Assembly (NCBI GenBank): GCA_018907035.1
Contig: JACCIC010000166.1
Span: forward strand, 79,501-143,500
Source of the DNA: Sycobia sp. Sy_11
Lineage: Eukaryota; Arthropoda; Insecta; Hymenoptera; Epichrysomallidae
DNA: 64,000 nucleotides
Direction of reading: 5' to 3'
The notes under the pieces are model-generated. The model was not told the origin of the DNA. It saw nothing but the letters and a program-made list of their open reading frames with translations, and did no database searches. Shown in pieces: positions 61,720-64,000 of this stretch; position 1 is the stretch's first letter; each line of letters opens with the position of its first letter. The translations under genes and the position numbers were made by a program.

Positions 61720-61975
61720 CCAAAGATTAACGAACGTTGCCAGACTTTGCTGAAAGCTGTCAGAGATGGATAAATTCGTAAAATTCACACTCTTGTATGC
61801 AACTCTAAGGAAATTCTGTCAACTTTTAGAATTTTTTAATAATTCTCCAAATTCCTAACACGACGAGTAAACGAACGTGGTCGGACTTTGCTAAAAGTCG
61901 AAAGACCTGTAAAATATTACGAGTTCGCGAATGCTGCCAAGTTTTGTTAAAAGTTGTTAAACGTTGCTACAAAAG
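61720..61975. repeat. Degenerate repeat of a 30-40-bp module, three copies
   Basis: AACGAACGTTGCCAGACTTT (about 61729) recurs as AACGAACGTGGTCGGACTTT (about 61869). A looser copy, GCTGCCAAGTTTTGTTAAAA, is at about 61933. Each is followed by an AAAG-type end. Spacing is about 140 and 60 bases. Confidence 0.5.
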
Positions 61976-62264
61976 TTGCCTACTGGCGTAAATTCCGCTC
62001 AATCGCTAATTTCTATTTTTATAAGGAATCAAAAAATCATATTATCGTCATTCGCGCTTTAGAATTTTCTATTAGTTTCGATTCGGAGCGGTTAAATAGG
62101 CATACGTTGTTTTTTCGGTAGGCCGTCATCAAACATACAAATATAAATGTAATTTGTATTTGAATGCTTCGTTTAACTGCATATAACAAAATCATCTTCA
62201 AATTCAATTTTGACGCGTCCAACTTCTCGTTATATCTCCAATGCTATATCCTCATATCTCAAAT

Positions 62265-62681
62265 CTAAAGACATCGGTAACGTAATTCCGAGTCAGAAAA
62301 CGTAACGCATAGCGCGATCGTCAGAATTGCTTGTATGCATAATATAACGATGGCAGTAAATAATTTATGAAAATTTCGTAAAAATTCAGGCGTCAGTCCG
62401 AGAAAATGGAAAAATAAACTAAATTCGTTCCTTGCTCGCGACACTTGCGTTGCATAAACGACTTGTACATCTCGGGGCGCCACGTCTTCGCCGCACAAAC
62501 TGAGGTCTGCCCCCCTCCTTCTCTCTGTCTCTCTCCAGGCCATAAAGCCCGCGCGACTATAATTACATATATGCTCGCCATCGCACTTGGATAAATTAAA
62601 GCCTGTTAAATAAAAGTTACTCGAGCTATTTAAGCGTATTGCCCCCTCCTGCCCCTCCCGCGCCAGCGGGTGTATATACAT
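62265..62681 (-). CDS. 138-codon ATG frame with a predicted membrane segment, uncertain
   Basis: It starts with a true ATG and ends at TAG. Residues 107-128 (LFTAIVILCIQAILTIALCV and on) form a strongly hydrophobic stretch able to span a membrane. The N-terminal two thirds are mixed and unrecognised, with five scattered Cys (33, 39, 63, 115, 125). There is no signal peptide. It is not tied to a promoter or splice site. It may be a chance frame. Confidence 0.15.
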   Translation of the reverse strand: MYIHPLAREGQEGAIRLNSSSNFYLTGFNLSKCDGEHICNYSRAGFMAWRETERRRGADLSLCGEDVAPRDVQVVYATQVSRARNEFSLFFHFLGLTPEFLRNFHKLFTAIVILCIQAILTIALCVTFSDSELRYRCL

Positions 62682-63328
62682 TCGAGAGCATCTGCGGCTG
62701 TAAAACTACTTTATATAGCCTCTATCTCGCCGTTTCAACGAGACGTAGCCTTGACTCCCCCACCCCCACCCCCCGCATCCCCTCCCTCCCTCCCTCCTTC
62801 GCTTTTCCCCAAGTTCACAGACGAGCACGCAGACCCGTACGCCCCGTACGTACGCGCGCCGCTCTAATAACATTTACACGCGCGTGTAGGTGCGCGTAAT
62901 GTAAGTGCGCGACGACTCCCCCTCGCGCGCATCGGACGGCGCGCTCCCACATACGTGTACACACATACGTAGGCACGAACACGCATAAACAATGCCCGTT
63001 CCTCCTTCTGACCCCTCCCCCCCCCCTCGGCCGCCCCCTACCGCGTAACGAGCCCGCAACAGCCCGACGCTCAATTAGCTCACCGTTATTTCAATTAGTG
63101 CGCTATCTCTTCTCCTTCGCCCCCTCCCCTGCCCCTCGGCCGTTGCGCGCGGCCGATACGCGTACGGCGAATACCTCGTTAAGACGCGGAAATTAATGCG
63201 CGCCCGAGCTTTGGGGAAATTTTTATGCGTGCACGGGCGCGCTCGCGAGATCATTAATTGGAGAAACGACTGATTTATCGAGGTTTTCGACCAAAATTCC
63301 TTGGAGGACTTTCCCGCGATAGTCACCC

Positions 63329-63334
63329 TCCCCC

Positions 63335-63367
<33 letters not shown>
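63329..63367. repeat. C-run followed by (CT)n
   Basis: About 15 C followed by about 11 CT units. Confidence 0.95.
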
Positions 63368-63376
63368 AAGACTCAC

Positions 63377-63395
63377 GCGCGCGCGCGCGCGCGCA
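63377..63395. repeat. (CG)n tract
   Basis: About nine CG units, favouring Z-DNA. Confidence 0.9.
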
Positions 63396-63559
63396 CGGCC
63401 AACCCTTGTACACGCATAATATTATATACCGATATGAGCCGGCGCAATGCTCGCGAGCCGGGCCGCGCGAGGTATGCGCGATCGGAGCCTAAATATAGGC
63501 GACTTAAAAATAGAAAGTCGTCTCTGTTCGCGTGCGGGGAGAACAAACGGGATCCAGAG

Positions 63560-64000
63560 GGTATAACATAGGAAGGAAAGACGGAACGTGTATATATATA
63601 TATGTATATATGTATATTATACACACATATATAACACGGTGAACGAAAAAACCCGGCGTAGTGCAAAATAATCCCGGGCGATTTGCAAAAATTTGTATTA
63701 CCTATCAAGTTTTGCCCAACGTTGCCAAAGCCCCCACTAGATATAGTCTTCTGCCACAGGAACAAACATTTTACCATTTTTTCAAATTTCGAACATTGAC
63801 GTTAAAAGCATACCCTTTTTTCAAAATTAATCGTCATTTATGGATTGAAACATGAACAATACAGTTTAACGGTGAAACTTTTTTTTCGTTATTTTTACAT
63901 CCGAAAAATTAGATTGTATAAAAACAGTTTTCTTTGGATTTTTCAAAAATAACGAAATCATTTTGCGTGTCTTAAGGAATTGACTTTATATTTTAAAATT
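63560..64000. other. AT-rich end of the window
   Basis: An interrupted TA/GTA tract lies at about 63590-63630. AAGTTTTGCCCAACGTTGCC near 63707 loosely recalls the module at 61933. No other feature is supported. Confidence 0.4.

Larger units (their letters stand above)
58800..62440. other. AT-rich stretch with repeats
   Basis: It holds an AT array at 59961, a GAAA array at 60309, a TATA element at 60703 and a degenerate repeat at 61720. No exon is recognised. Confidence 0.45.
62440..63550. other. CpG-rich block with C-runs
   Basis: GC-rich, with C-rich runs near 62760, 63020 and 63330 and a CGCGCG tract near 63377. Two TCAATTAG elements (about 63071 and 63091) and further TTAAT/ATTAAT cores suggest homeodomain sites. 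Frames are Pro/Arg-rich and accidental in appearance. Confidence 0.4.

Overview
This is nuclear DNA from a eukaryote, almost certainly an arthropod and probably a hymenopteran such as an ant; the lineage is an inference from texture, not from a recognised gene. There is no tightly packed set of open frames, no operon, no rRNA and no tRNA. The window alternates between AT-rich stretches and short GC-rich blocks that are full of CpG. It carries an unusually dense set of long perfect microsatellites: (AT)n about every 4 kb, plus (CT)n, (GT)n and (GA)n. CpG-rich islands in an AT-rich, microsatellite-heavy background fit ant and other hymenopteran genomes, where CpG is not depleted.

Layout. GC-rich, CpG-rich blocks lie near 1.0-2.4, 6.05-7.0, 8.0-8.8, 13.0-13.6, 15.1-16.5, 18.1-18.8, 20.4-21.1, 24.2-24.9, 32.0-32.7, 37.7-38.8, 45.5-46.3, 50.8-53.6, 54.6-55.0, 56.4-58.6 and 62.4-63.5 kb. 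AT-rich stretches with microsatellites and decayed repeats fill the rest. Most long open frames here are low-complexity read-through of microsatellites (Thr-His, Val-Cys, Ser-Leu, Arg-Glu or Tyr-Ile runs) or chance frames in GC-rich DNA. I do not call them genes.

No complete protein-coding gene can be assigned with confidence. The best coding candidates are two. An ATG-to-stop frame at 48404-48697 has a C-terminal half that follows the pattern of the TFIIS central domain. A possible terminal exon at 28625-28841 follows a strong poly-T/CAG acceptor and has an alpha/beta pattern faintly like the eRF1/Pelota third domain or half of a von Willebrand A fold. The most interesting signal is at 29293: a pyrimidine tract and CAG run directly into GTGAGT, and a second donor (GTAAGT) lies 40 bases on. 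That is the layout of a recursive-splicing (ratchet) site with its RS-exon, as seen in very long introns of insect developmental genes.

A working model is that the window is intronic or intergenic DNA around large + strand transcription units. The 51.1-53.5 kb block would be a promoter plus non-coding 5' exon: it has a CRE palindrome, a CCAAT box, CpG-rich DNA and a terminal GTGAGT donor. Degenerate tandem repeats occur at 0.43-0.97, 9.73-9.91, 33.49-33.77 and 61.7-62.0 kb. A probable transposon remnant ends near 18.04 kb.
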